A DNA stretch of 40,739 bases from an uncultured Mollicutes bacterium (lineage in GTDB: Bacteria > Bacillota_I > Bacilli_A > RF39 > UBA660), in contig CAMFOH010000008.1 of NCBI GenBank assembly GCA_945969495.1, positions 1 to 40,739 on the forward strand, given 5' to 3'. This document shows positions 27,771-36,804 of this stretch, in pieces (position 1 is the first letter of the stretch; each line of letters begins with the position of its first letter). The position numbers and the translations under genes were made by a program. The notes beneath the pieces were generated by a model, which made no database searches, was not told the DNA's origin, and worked only from the letters and a program-made list of their open reading frames with translations.

Positions 27771-28874
27771 ATGGATAATACAAAAAAATATTTTAAAAAA
27801 CTTGATACTTTGTTTTCTAAGAATGAGGGAGAGTTTTTAAAGTTAATTCCAACTTGTAAACAGTTTAATAAAGAACAAATAAAAATTATTTATGAAGCTT
27901 TTTATAAAGCTAGTGAACTTCATGAAGGTCAAAAAAGAAAAAATGGTAAGCCATATATTACTCATCCAATTGGTGTTGCTAGTATATTAGCTAATTTTGG
28001 ACTTGATTATGAAACTGTTACAGCTGGACTTTTACATGATACAATAGAAGACACTAGCTATACTTTAGCGGATTGTGAACAAGACTTTGGCTGTGCAATA
28101 ACTAAAATAGTAGATGGGGTAACAAAAATAGGAAATGATGTAAATGTAGAAACTCATGAAAAAATTTTAGAGGCTTCAAAAGAAGAACCAAGAATAATCG
28201 CAGTAAAAGCAGCTGGTGATAGATTACATAATATGTATACTCTAGATGCTTTAAATTCTTCTAAACAAATTGAAATAGCAACGGAAACTAAGGAATTTTA
28301 TGTTCCAATAGCCAAAATTTTAGGAATGTACTTATTAAAAGATGAATTACAAGACTTATGCTTATATTATCTAGATAGGAATAACTTTATAAACTTGTAC
28401 GAACTAAGAAAGGAATTAAAATTGAAATATAATAAAACATTAGATGAATTAGGTAGTAAAACTCAAGAACTTTTAAGTAAACAAGGAATACCTATGAGTT
28501 ATAATTATAGGGTGAAAAATGTAGGTGGTATATATGAAGAGCAAAAAAAGCCTAGTGACATATCTGATTTATTAGCAATTAAAATGGTTCTATTTGATAA
28601 GTATGATTGTTATAGTACTCTAGGTCAAATACATGGAATCTCACAACCTATAAAGGGAAGTTTTCAAGATTTTATTGCAACACCTAAAAATAATGGATAT
28701 CGCTCTTTAAACACAAACGTTATGTATAAAGATGCTAACATACAAGTTAGAATGCGTACTAATGATATGCAAAAGACTAATGATTTAGGTATCTTTTCTG
28801 ATCTTAATCAAGATGCAAAAGATAGATTAAGTGATGATATGAGGAAAAATTTAAGTAATTTATCTAAAAAGTAA
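27771..28874 (+). CDS. RelA/SpoT homologue lacking TGS/ACT: intact HD hydrolase domain, apparently degenerate synthetase domain
   Basis: HD motifs 'HEGQKRKNGKPYITHPIGVA', 'LLHDTIEDT', 'GDRLHNMYTL'; synthetase-like 'ISDLLAIKMVLFDKYDCYSTLGQIH...PIKGSFQDFIATPKNNGYRSLNTNV...IQVRMRT'. Confidence 0.85.
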   Translation: MDNTKKYFKKLDTLFSKNEGEFLKLIPTCKQFNKEQIKIIYEAFYKASELHEGQKRKNGKPYITHPIGVASILANFGLDYETVTAGLLHDTIEDTSYTLADCEQDFGCAITKIVDGVTKIGNDVNVETHEKILEASKEEPRIIAVKAAGDRLHNMYTLDALNSSKQIEIATETKEFYVPIAKILGMYLLKDELQDLCLYYLDRNNFINLYELRKELKLKYNKTLDELGSKTQELLSKQGIPMSYNYRVKNVGGIYEEQKKPSDISDLLAIKMVLFDKYDCYSTLGQIHGISQPIKGSFQDFIATPKNNGYRSLNTNVMYKDANIQVRMRTNDMQKTNDLGIFSDLNQDAKDRLSDDMRKNLSNLSKK

Positions 28875-28892
28875 AGTAAAGGATGTATCTGG

Positions 28893-29534
28893 ATGAAAAA
28901 AATAAAAAAAGAGTATTATTTTATAACGCTATTGTTAATTTGTTTTGTTTTTCTTACTTTTTTTGTAGTAGGAGGTAAGACAAATTCTTTAGATGAAAAT
29001 ACCTTTAATAGCATTATAAAAATAGAAAATAGTTTTATTACTAAATTTTTATATATTATAACTAATTTAGCTTCAACGATTGGTATTATTGTTTTAGTAA
29101 TTTTAACTGGCGTTATTTTTTTAAGAAAAAAAGCTTTATCAGATTTTAAATATGTAATATCAAACGTATGTGTTGCGGTTATTTTAATGCAAGTCTTAAA
29201 ACAAATTATTAAAAGGGTAAGACCATCATGGAAATGGATTGTACAAGGTGGTTTTAGCTATCCATCGGGTCATACTATTTCTTCGTTTGCTTTGTATGGA
29301 ACTTTAATGTTACTTGTTTATAAAAAGGTTAATGGTAAATATAGAAAGCCACTTCTTATAGGCTTTTCATTAATGATTATATTAACAGGTTTTAGTAGAA
29401 TATACTTTGGCGTGCATTACTTAACTGACGTTTTAGCAAGTGTTTTATTAGGATCTATAATACTTTTAGTTTCTAACGTGTTAATGAATAAGGAGTTTAT
29501 TAATGATAAAAATAAGAATAACAAAACCATTTAA
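28893..29534 (+). CDS. PAP2-family phosphatase
   Basis: 'KQIIKRVRPSWKW', 'YPSGHTISSFA', 'SRIYFGVHYLTDV'. Confidence 0.93.
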   Translation: MKKIKKEYYFITLLLICFVFLTFFVVGGKTNSLDENTFNSIIKIENSFITKFLYIITNLASTIGIIVLVILTGVIFLRKKALSDFKYVISNVCVAVILMQVLKQIIKRVRPSWKWIVQGGFSYPSGHTISSFALYGTLMLLVYKKVNGKYRKPLLIGFSLMIILTGFSRIYFGVHYLTDVLASVLLGSIILLVSNVLMNKEFINDKNKNNKTI

Positions 29535-30336
29535 ATTAGATGATACCATAACTTGTGGACAAATATTTAGGTTTTTTAAACAAGATGATAATAGCTATGA
29601 TATCATCTTAAAAGATAGAGTAATTAACGTTTATATGGATGAAGAATATTTATGCGTATCGTCTAATAATGAAAATAATTTAGAAAAAGTAGTTAGATTA
29701 TATTTTGATTTAGATAACGATTATGCTTTAATGAATAATTATTTAAGAAAATCTGATAAAAAGATTATACCTGCGGTAGATTTTTCAAGTGGCCTTATGA
29801 TGATTAAACAAGATCCTTTTGAAACTATTATGGAGTATATTATATCCGCTAATAATGGTGTTCCTCAAATTGCTAATGCCTTAAATAACATTGCTAAAAA
29901 TTATGGAAAGAAAATTGTGTTTAACGATAAAGAATATTTTCTTTTTCCGCAGTATAAAGATTTAAAAGATGTAAGTGTGGAAGAGTTTAGAAATTGTAAA
30001 GTAGGGTTTAGAGATAAGTATTTAAAGTTGATGATAGATAAGCTAAATAATAATGAAATTAATTTAGACGAGTTTTATGACTTAGACACTAAAGAAGCTT
30101 TAAATAAATTAATGGAAAACGTTGGTATTGGGCCTAAGGTTGCATCATGTATTTTATTATTTGCCTATCAAAAGTATGATGTATTTCCAATTGATACCTG
30201 GGTAAAAAAAGTTATGAAAAATGATTATGGCATTGAAGGAGAAAAGAATATAAGGGACTTTGCAACTAAAACATATGGTAAATATAGTGGTATAGCTATA
30301 CAATACTTATTTAATTATGGAAGAAATAATAAATAG
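29503..30336 (+). CDS. OGG1-like 8-oxoguanine DNA glycosylase/AP lyase
   Basis: 'TCGQIFRFF', 'ETIMEYIISANNGVPQIANALNNIAKNYG', HhH 'LMENVGIGPKVASCILLFAYQKYDVFPIDTWVKKVM' with Lys and Asp. Confidence 0.9.
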   Translation: MIKIRITKPFKLDDTITCGQIFRFFKQDDNSYDIILKDRVINVYMDEEYLCVSSNNENNLEKVVRLYFDLDNDYALMNNYLRKSDKKIIPAVDFSSGLMMIKQDPFETIMEYIISANNGVPQIANALNNIAKNYGKKIVFNDKEYFLFPQYKDLKDVSVEEFRNCKVGFRDKYLKLMIDKLNNNEINLDEFYDLDTKEALNKLMENVGIGPKVASCILLFAYQKYDVFPIDTWVKKVMKNDYGIEGEKNIRDFATKTYGKYSGIAIQYLFNYGRNNK

Positions 30337-30495
30337 GGTATAATTAAAGAAAAATAATTAAGTTTATTTTTCTTTTTTTAGGGTGGATTTTCTATATTTT
30401 GTTTAATAATACATATGAGGTGATGTTATATATATGAAGTAGAGGGTAAAATAGAGATAAAAAACTTAATATATGAAGTAAGAGGAAAACAAGTA

Positions 30496-31377
30496 ATGTT
30501 AGATAGTGATTTAGCAAAACTATATGGATGTAAGAATGGGACTAAAACTATCAATTTGGCTGTAAAAAGAAATATGGAAAGATTTCCAAATAATTTTTAT
30601 TTTCAATTAACAAAAGATGAGTATGATAAAATTATAGAAAAAAATAAAATTTTAAGGTTTCAATCTGAAACCTTAGAAGAAAATATTAATTTAACAGGTA
30701 AACATAAAAAGTATCTTCCATATGTTTTTACAGAGCAAGGAGTTGCAATGTTATCAAGTGTACTTAGAACTTCTAATGCTGTAAAGGTGAGTGTAAACAT
30801 AATGAATGCATTTGTAGAAATGAGAAAGTTTATTAATGAAAACAAAGATATATTTAAAAGGCTATTGCCTATTGAAAATAAAACTGAATATATAGAAAAT
30901 ACATTGATTGAACATGATAAAAATTTTAAAGATATATTTGATAAATTTGATAGAAAAGAAGATTTAAAAAGTAAATTATTTTATAATGGCCAAATATATG
31001 ATGCTTATAGTTTACTAGTAGACATAATAAGTACTGCGAATAAGGAAATTATAATAATAGATAATTACGTAAATAAAATAACGCTTGATATATTAACAAA
31101 GAAAAAAGTAAATGTAACAGTACTTTTAATTACGGATAAAAATAAAAGTAAATTAACTAAAACAGATATAGATAAGTTTAATAGTGAGTATAAAGGATTA
31201 AATATAAAATATACCAATATATTTCATGATAGGTTTATAATAATAGATAATAAGAAACTATATCATGTAGGATCATCTTTAAAAGATTTAGGTAAAAAAG
31301 TATTTGGTATTAATGCTATAAAAGAAAAAATATTTAGGGAAAATCTTATGTTAAAAATAACTAACATGAAAAATTAG
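30496..31377 (+). CDS. ORF6N-domain protein with C-terminal PLD-like segment; annotated start probably internal
   Basis: 'MLDSDLAKLYGCKNGTKTINLAVKRNMERFPNNFYFQL...YVFTEQGVAMLSSVL' ORF6N; 'IIIIDNYVNK...HDRFIIIDNKKLYHVGSSLKDLGKK' PLD-like. Homologous-looking codons extend upstream to about 30436. Confidence 0.8.
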   Translation: MLDSDLAKLYGCKNGTKTINLAVKRNMERFPNNFYFQLTKDEYDKIIEKNKILRFQSETLEENINLTGKHKKYLPYVFTEQGVAMLSSVLRTSNAVKVSVNIMNAFVEMRKFINENKDIFKRLLPIENKTEYIENTLIEHDKNFKDIFDKFDRKEDLKSKLFYNGQIYDAYSLLVDIISTANKEIIIIDNYVNKITLDILTKKKVNVTVLLITDKNKSKLTKTDIDKFNSEYKGLNIKYTNIFHDRFIIIDNKKLYHVGSSLKDLGKKVFGINAIKEKIFRENLMLKITNMKN

Positions 31378-31399
31378 TGTCTAATTGTTAATACATAAA

Positions 31400-31428
31400 T
31401 TTACATCTTTTATTTTACATGGTATAAT
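31400..31428 (+). promoter_or_regulatory. Promoter TTTACA-17-TATAAT with TG extension upstream of ftsK
   Basis: TTTACA 31400-31405, TATAAT 31423-31428 preceded by TGG. Confidence 0.65.
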
Positions 31429-31450
31429 TAACTTATGATAGCGGGGTGAA

Positions 31451-33640
31451 ATGATGTCAAAGAAAAAAACATCATCTTCTAGTAAGAAAAAAGGAAAGAT
31501 TCCAGTTGAGATATTTGGGATTTTATATATAGTTTTAACCATTTTAGGATTACTTAGATCTGGTTTTATAGGAAGAATGGTTAGTAACTTTGGAATATTT
31601 TTGTTTGGTGCTTATTATAATTGGGGTTTAGTTTTCTTTTTAATAGTTGGCGGTTACGTTTTATTATTTAGAGAAAAACCTAAACTATTTACTAAAAAAT
31701 TAATTGGTTTTTATTTATTTTCTATCGCTGTTCTTGCTATGTCACACGTTAAGTATATAATGTGTGATACTAACGTTGGAAAAGTTGTGTTTGAAGATAC
31801 GATTGCAAATATAACCGCTGGATTTAATGATGTTAATTTTATAGAGGGTGGCGGAATTTTAGGAGCATTATTTTCATATTTATTCGTGCTTGCGTTTGAC
31901 GTGTTAGGATCTAAAATAATTTGCTTTGTTCTTATATTATTTGGTGCTATGCTAATATTTAATCTATCACCAGCTTCTGCCTTGAAAAAGATTATATTAT
32001 TTTTTGTACCAAAAAAATGGCTTGATAAAGATAAGAAACAAGAAGAAAATGAAGATGAAGAAAATAATGATGAAAAAGATGATTTAAAGGATAAAAGAGT
32101 TGTTATATCTAGTGTTAATGATTTAAATCACGTTAACTTAGAAGAACAAGAAGAACCGGAAGAACTTACTGTTAATGGTGAATATAAATTACCACCACTT
32201 TCTTTACTTAATGTACCAAAGAAGGTAAATGCAAAGGCAAATGAAGAAAACATATCATCAAATATAAAATTACTTGAGCAAGTTTTAAGTGATTTTGATA
32301 TTTATGCAAAAGTAGTACAAGCTCATGTAGGACCTACTGTTACTCAGTATGAGCTTGAAATTAAATCAGGAACAAAGGTAAGTAAAATTCTTAGTTTAAG
32401 TAAGGAAATAGCTCTTGCTTTAGCGGCTAAAGATGTAAGAATACAGGCTCCTATTCCAGGTAAAAGTACCATTGGTGTAGATATCCCAAACAAGATAACT
32501 ACGCCGGTATCATTAAGAGAGGTATTAGCAGCGGTACCTAAAGAAAAAGAAGATAGTAAATTACTTGCGGTATTAGGTAAAGATATAATGGGTAATCCAA
32601 GGTGGATGGAAGTTAATAAAACACCACATCTTCTAATTGCAGGTGCAACAGGTTCTGGTAAGTCTGTTTGTGTAAACTCAGTTATTACAAGTATTTTAAT
32701 GCGTGCAAAACCAGATGAAGTAAAACTTGTTATGATAGATCCCAAAAAAGTTGAACTTTCCATGTATAATGGGGTACCACACCTTTTATCTCCAGTTGTA
32801 AATGATCCTAAAAAGGCATCCATTGTTTTAAAGAAAATAGTAGAAGAAATGGAACATAGATATGACCTTTTAAGTGAAACTGGAACTAAAAACATAGAAG
32901 GTTATAACCGAAAGATGCAAAGTAAAATAGACACTGGGGATACAGCGGCAAAAAAACTTCCATACATAGTTGTTTTAATTGATGAGCTTGCTGATTTAAT
33001 GCTTGTTGCTGCAAAAGAAGTTGAAGATTCAATAATGAGAATAACGCAGATGGCAAGAGCTGCAGGAATTCACTTAATTGTTGCAACGCAAAGACCATCT
33101 ACTGATGTTATAACTGGTGTTGTAAAAGCAAACATTCCATCTAGAATAGCATTTACCGTATCATCATCAATTGATTCTAGGACCATTCTTGACATGACGG
33201 GAGCGGAAAAACTAATTGGTAAAGGTGACATGTTATTTTTACCAATGGGAGAGGGAACTCCAACTAGAATACAAGGTTCATTTGTTTCTGAAGAAGAAGT
33301 GCAAAGAGTTGTTGATTATACGATTAAACAACAAAAAGCTAAATATGATGAAACCTTTACTAATTTAACAGATAAACCACAAGGAGCTTCTAGTTATGAT
33401 GAAAAAGATGATCAGTATGATGATCCTTTATATAACGAGATAGTTGACTTTGTAATTAAAAGTGGTAAAACTAGTGCCTCACTTTTACAAAGAAAGTATA
33501 GGCTTGGATATAATAGAGCAGCTAGAATGATAGATTTACTTGAAGAAAGAGGAATAGTAGGTCCACCTAATGGTTCAAAACCAAGAGAAGTATTAGTAAA
33601 ATATGAAGATAATAAAAATGAAGAAGAGGAACAAGACTAA
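31451..33640 (+). CDS. ftsK: FtsK/SpoIIIE DNA translocase
   Basis: N-terminal TMs, 'HLLIAGATGSGKSVCVNSVITSIL', 'YIVVLIDELADLMLVAAKEVEDSIMRITQMARAAGIHLIVATQRPSTDVITG', C-terminal gamma domain 'SASLLQRKYRLGYNRAARMIDLLEERGIVGP'. Confidence 0.97.
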   Translation: MMSKKKTSSSSKKKGKIPVEIFGILYIVLTILGLLRSGFIGRMVSNFGIFLFGAYYNWGLVFFLIVGGYVLLFREKPKLFTKKLIGFYLFSIAVLAMSHVKYIMCDTNVGKVVFEDTIANITAGFNDVNFIEGGGILGALFSYLFVLAFDVLGSKIICFVLILFGAMLIFNLSPASALKKIILFFVPKKWLDKDKKQEENEDEENNDEKDDLKDKRVVISSVNDLNHVNLEEQEEPEELTVNGEYKLPPLSLLNVPKKVNAKANEENISSNIKLLEQVLSDFDIYAKVVQAHVGPTVTQYELEIKSGTKVSKILSLSKEIALALAAKDVRIQAPIPGKSTIGVDIPNKITTPVSLREVLAAVPKEKEDSKLLAVLGKDIMGNPRWMEVNKTPHLLIAGATGSGKSVCVNSVITSILMRAKPDEVKLVMIDPKKVELSMYNGVPHLLSPVVNDPKKASIVLKKIVEEMEHRYDLLSETGTKNIEGYNRKMQSKIDTGDTAAKKLPYIVVLIDELADLMLVAAKEVEDSIMRITQMARAAGIHLIVATQRPSTDVITGVVKANIPSRIAFTVSSSIDSRTILDMTGAEKLIGKGDMLFLPMGEGTPTRIQGSFVSEEEVQRVVDYTIKQQKAKYDETFTNLTDKPQGASSYDEKDDQYDDPLYNEIVDFVIKSGKTSASLLQRKYRLGYNRAARMIDLLEERGIVGPPNGSKPREVLVKYEDNKNEEEEQD

Positions 33641-33650
33641 TTGTTCCTCT
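33625..33650. terminator. Hairpin between convergent ftsK and the M3-like peptidase gene
   Basis: AGAGGAACAA-gactaa-TTGTTCCTCT. Confidence 0.5.
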
Positions 33651-34686
33651 TTAATTTGTCTAAGTGTTTTCTTAATGTATTTCCACTTAAGTCTATATCA
33701 CTTTCTTCTAAAAGTTTTAATTCATTTTCTTCATTAAAATTAGTAAGTAAATGTTTTAAATTATTTATTGCCTCTTTTGAATTATCAATATATTGATAAT
33801 AAAGACTAATAGCAATTATATAAGAATAATAGTAAGTTGTATTTAATATTGTGTTCGGATATGAGTGAACTTTTATTTTGTCTATAAAAGTTGGATTAGG
33901 ATCATTTATAATTGTTTTTAACATGAAATACTCATCTGCTACTGATGTATTTTCACCCATTATATATTTTTGAAAAGCTGTTTTTTTATTATCATCAATA
34001 ATTCCATGCTTTTTTAGGGTATCTAAACCAATATGCTCAAATAACAAACTTGATATTTCTTCATATAGAATATTTCTATTATCAGTAGTATTTATAAAAA
34101 AATCATTAAAACAATATTCAAAATAATGTCCTAATTCGTGTATTAACGCACAAAAAGAGTAAACGTTATTTTTATTGCTAGAGAAAATATATGAATCTTT
34201 TTCATACGAAAAAAAGCATCCTCTACTTGAATAATTAGATAAGTTTAAAAAGTGATTTTTTGGATCGCACATTCTTTTAAAATCTTCTATTTTTCCACCA
34301 GCTTCTAAAAATATCTCTTTAGAAAATAATAATTTTAAATTTCTTGGCAAGCATGTTTTTAGATCTTTTTTGCTGACATAGCCAAAATCTCTATTTAAAA
34401 ATTCTTCATAATATTCTTTCATTAATTCTTCTTGGAATGGAGTTATATAAGAATTAATTGTTTCTTTAGCATCATCTATATCAAAATCTTTGTCGTAGTC
34501 TGTAAATTTTATCTTTTTTAATATGGTTTCAGGGATGCTTAAATATTTTTTCATTTCAAGTATTGTTTCAAGTTTATTTTCGAGTTTTATTTTTTCTTGC
34601 TCAGGTATATCTTCGAGCATTAGTCTAATACTTATTTCTTTTAATTCGTTTTTTAACTTCTTATAATCCCAAGTATATTTTTGCAT
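33637..34686 (-). CDS. M3 (oligoendopeptidase F-like) metallopeptidase
   Basis: Zinc motif HELGH in 'CALIHELGHYFEYCF' followed by 'LYEEISSLLFEHIGL'. Confidence 0.75.
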   Translation of the reverse strand: MQKYTWDYKKLKNELKEISIRLMLEDIPEQEKIKLENKLETILEMKKYLSIPETILKKIKFTDYDKDFDIDDAKETINSYITPFQEELMKEYYEEFLNRDFGYVSKKDLKTCLPRNLKLLFSKEIFLEAGGKIEDFKRMCDPKNHFLNLSNYSSRGCFFSYEKDSYIFSSNKNNVYSFCALIHELGHYFEYCFNDFFINTTDNRNILYEEISSLLFEHIGLDTLKKHGIIDDNKKTAFQKYIMGENTSVADEYFMLKTIINDPNPTFIDKIKVHSYPNTILNTTYYYSYIIAISLYYQYIDNSKEAINNLKHLLTNFNEENELKLLEESDIDLSGNTLRKHLDKLKRNN

Positions 34687-34814
34687 AGAACTACCGCCCC
34701 TTTTTTCTTAAGATTATTTATTTTATCATATTTTTTAAAATAATCAATATTAAATTGAGGGTTTTATAATCTTCCGTGGTATAATAAAAATGGAAGATGA
34801 AGGAGGATGTTATA

Positions 34815-35525
34815 ATGCCAACACCACATAATGAAGCACAAAAGGATGATATTGCTAAAACTGTTATTATGCCAGGAGATCCATTAAGAGCTAAATATAT
34901 TGCAGAAAATTATTTAGAAGATTATAAATTAGTTAATAAAGTAAGGGGAATGTATGCTTATACTGGGTATTATAAGGGTAAGAAAATAACCGTTATGGCA
35001 CATGGAATGGGTAATCCATCAATTGGAATATATTCGTATGAGTTATTTAATTATTATGATGTTGATGAAATAATAAGGATTGGTTCTGCAGGTGCAACAA
35101 CTGAAAAAATACCACTTAGAAGTATTATATTAGTAGATAAATCTTATTCAAAATCTAATTATGCTAAGATTCAAGATAATGAAGAAAGATGCGTATTAAA
35201 TAGTGATTATATGTTAAAAGAAAAAATTATTAAAACTGCAAGTAACCTTAATATAAAATTACTTAAATCGGTTGTTTATTGTAGTGATGTATTTTATAAC
35301 GAAACAGAAGACCCTAGACAATTGTTTAAAGAATATGGATGTGTTGCGGTTGAGATGGAATCTTTTGCACTTTTTCATAATGCTAATAAACTCAATAAAA
35401 AAGCAGCTTGTATTTTAACTATATCTGATAATTTAGTAACTAATGATAAATTATCTAGTATTGATAGACAAACTGGTTTTGATGAAATGATTAAGCTTGC
35501 GTTAGAATCAACTTTGATAAAATAA
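34815..35525 (+). CDS. deoD: Purine-nucleoside phosphorylase, DeoD type
   Basis: 'MPTPHNEAQKDDIAKTVIMPGDPLRAKYIAENYLEDYKLVNKVRGMYAYTGYYKGKKITVMAHGMGNPSIGIYSYELF'; RBS gaaggagg. Confidence 0.96.
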   Translation: MPTPHNEAQKDDIAKTVIMPGDPLRAKYIAENYLEDYKLVNKVRGMYAYTGYYKGKKITVMAHGMGNPSIGIYSYELFNYYDVDEIIRIGSAGATTEKIPLRSIILVDKSYSKSNYAKIQDNEERCVLNSDYMLKEKIIKTASNLNIKLLKSVVYCSDVFYNETEDPRQLFKEYGCVAVEMESFALFHNANKLNKKAACILTISDNLVTNDKLSSIDRQTGFDEMIKLALESTLIK

Positions 35526-35550
35526 GCATATTAAAAATGGAGGAGTAACT

Positions 35551-36804
35551 ATGAAAATAACAAAAAAAGTAATTAATAATATTCCTGTTACTATTTTAAA
35601 AACTAATAAGTTTAAATCTGTTACTGGAACAATTTATTTTAAAAGCCCCGCAACTAAGAAAAATATAACATATAGAAGAATGCTTAGAAACATACTTATG
35701 GAATCTTGTAATAAGTATGATACGCATGAGAAACTATACATAAATTCACTTGAAAATTATGATTCTTATTATAGCTCCTCAGCTGGAAGATATGGTAATT
35801 ACATAATAAATTCATTTACTTTTGCTTCATTAATAGATAAATATACGAAAGAAGGTAATCTTAATAACGTAATTAATACCTTTTGTGAAATAATATTTAA
35901 TCCGCTTATTAAAAATAAAGGATTTGATAATGATACTTTTGATATAATTAAAAAAACATACAGAAGTTCATTAGAGAAAATAAAAGAAGATTCAAGTAGT
36001 TATGCAGAAAGGATGGTTTTGAAAAATTTAAATCAAAAAAAAGCTTATACCTTTATGAGTGAGATAGAATATTTAGATGAAATAACTCCAAAGTCTTTGT
36101 ATGATGAGTATGTTTACATGATGGAAAACAGTGAAGTTGAACTTATCATTTCTGGTGATATTGATGAAAACGATGAAATTATAAGTAAAATAACATCACG
36201 TATTAAAGAAAATAAAAAATATTCAAATGATTTGATTATAAAAAATGATGATGAATGTGACAATTTAATAATAAAAAGTGATGTGGGTTATGGGACTCAA
36301 AATATTTTAACAATCGTCATGTATTTAAAAAATATAAGTGATTTTGAGCTTAATTATGTTGCACCGATATACCGTATAATTTTAGGTGGTGCAAGTGGTG
36401 CTAGATTGTTTGATACCATAAGAGAAAAATATTCTTTAGCATATTATGTATTCGCTAGATTAGAAAAAGATGATTCGTTAATGCAAGTAATAATGGGAAT
36501 AGAAAAAGAAAACTATGAAAAGGCTAAAGACCTTTGTTTTGATGTTATTAAAAGTATGAATAAAATATCAGAAAAAGAAGTTAGGGAAGCTAAAAAAACG
36601 ATTATTACTTCATTATTAGATTCTCAAGATTCAATATTAAATCTTACTTCAAGACAACATAATGCAAATCTTTTTAATTTACCTGATATTGATACTTTTA
36701 TAGGTAACTTAAATAAAGTTAGTAAAACTGACGTTGAGAATTTTGCTAATAAGCTAAAACCTAATTTATGCTATTTTTTAAAAGGAGAGTCTTCAAATGG
36801 ATAA
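35551..36804 (+). CDS. M16-family peptidase-like protein, YmfF-type (no HxxEH seen)
   Basis: Overall M16 fold-like sequence with 'GGASGARLFDTIREKYSLAYYVFARLE'; paired with an M16 gene containing HxxEH. Confidence 0.8.
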   Translation: MKITKKVINNIPVTILKTNKFKSVTGTIYFKSPATKKNITYRRMLRNILMESCNKYDTHEKLYINSLENYDSYYSSSAGRYGNYIINSFTFASLIDKYTKEGNLNNVINTFCEIIFNPLIKNKGFDNDTFDIIKKTYRSSLEKIKEDSSSYAERMVLKNLNQKKAYTFMSEIEYLDEITPKSLYDEYVYMMENSEVELIISGDIDENDEIISKITSRIKENKKYSNDLIIKNDDECDNLIIKSDVGYGTQNILTIVMYLKNISDFELNYVAPIYRIILGGASGARLFDTIREKYSLAYYVFARLEKDDSLMQVIMGIEKENYEKAKDLCFDVIKSMNKISEKEVREAKKTIITSLLDSQDSILNLTSRQHNANLFNLPDIDTFIGNLNKVSKTDVENFANKLKPNLCYFLKGESSNG

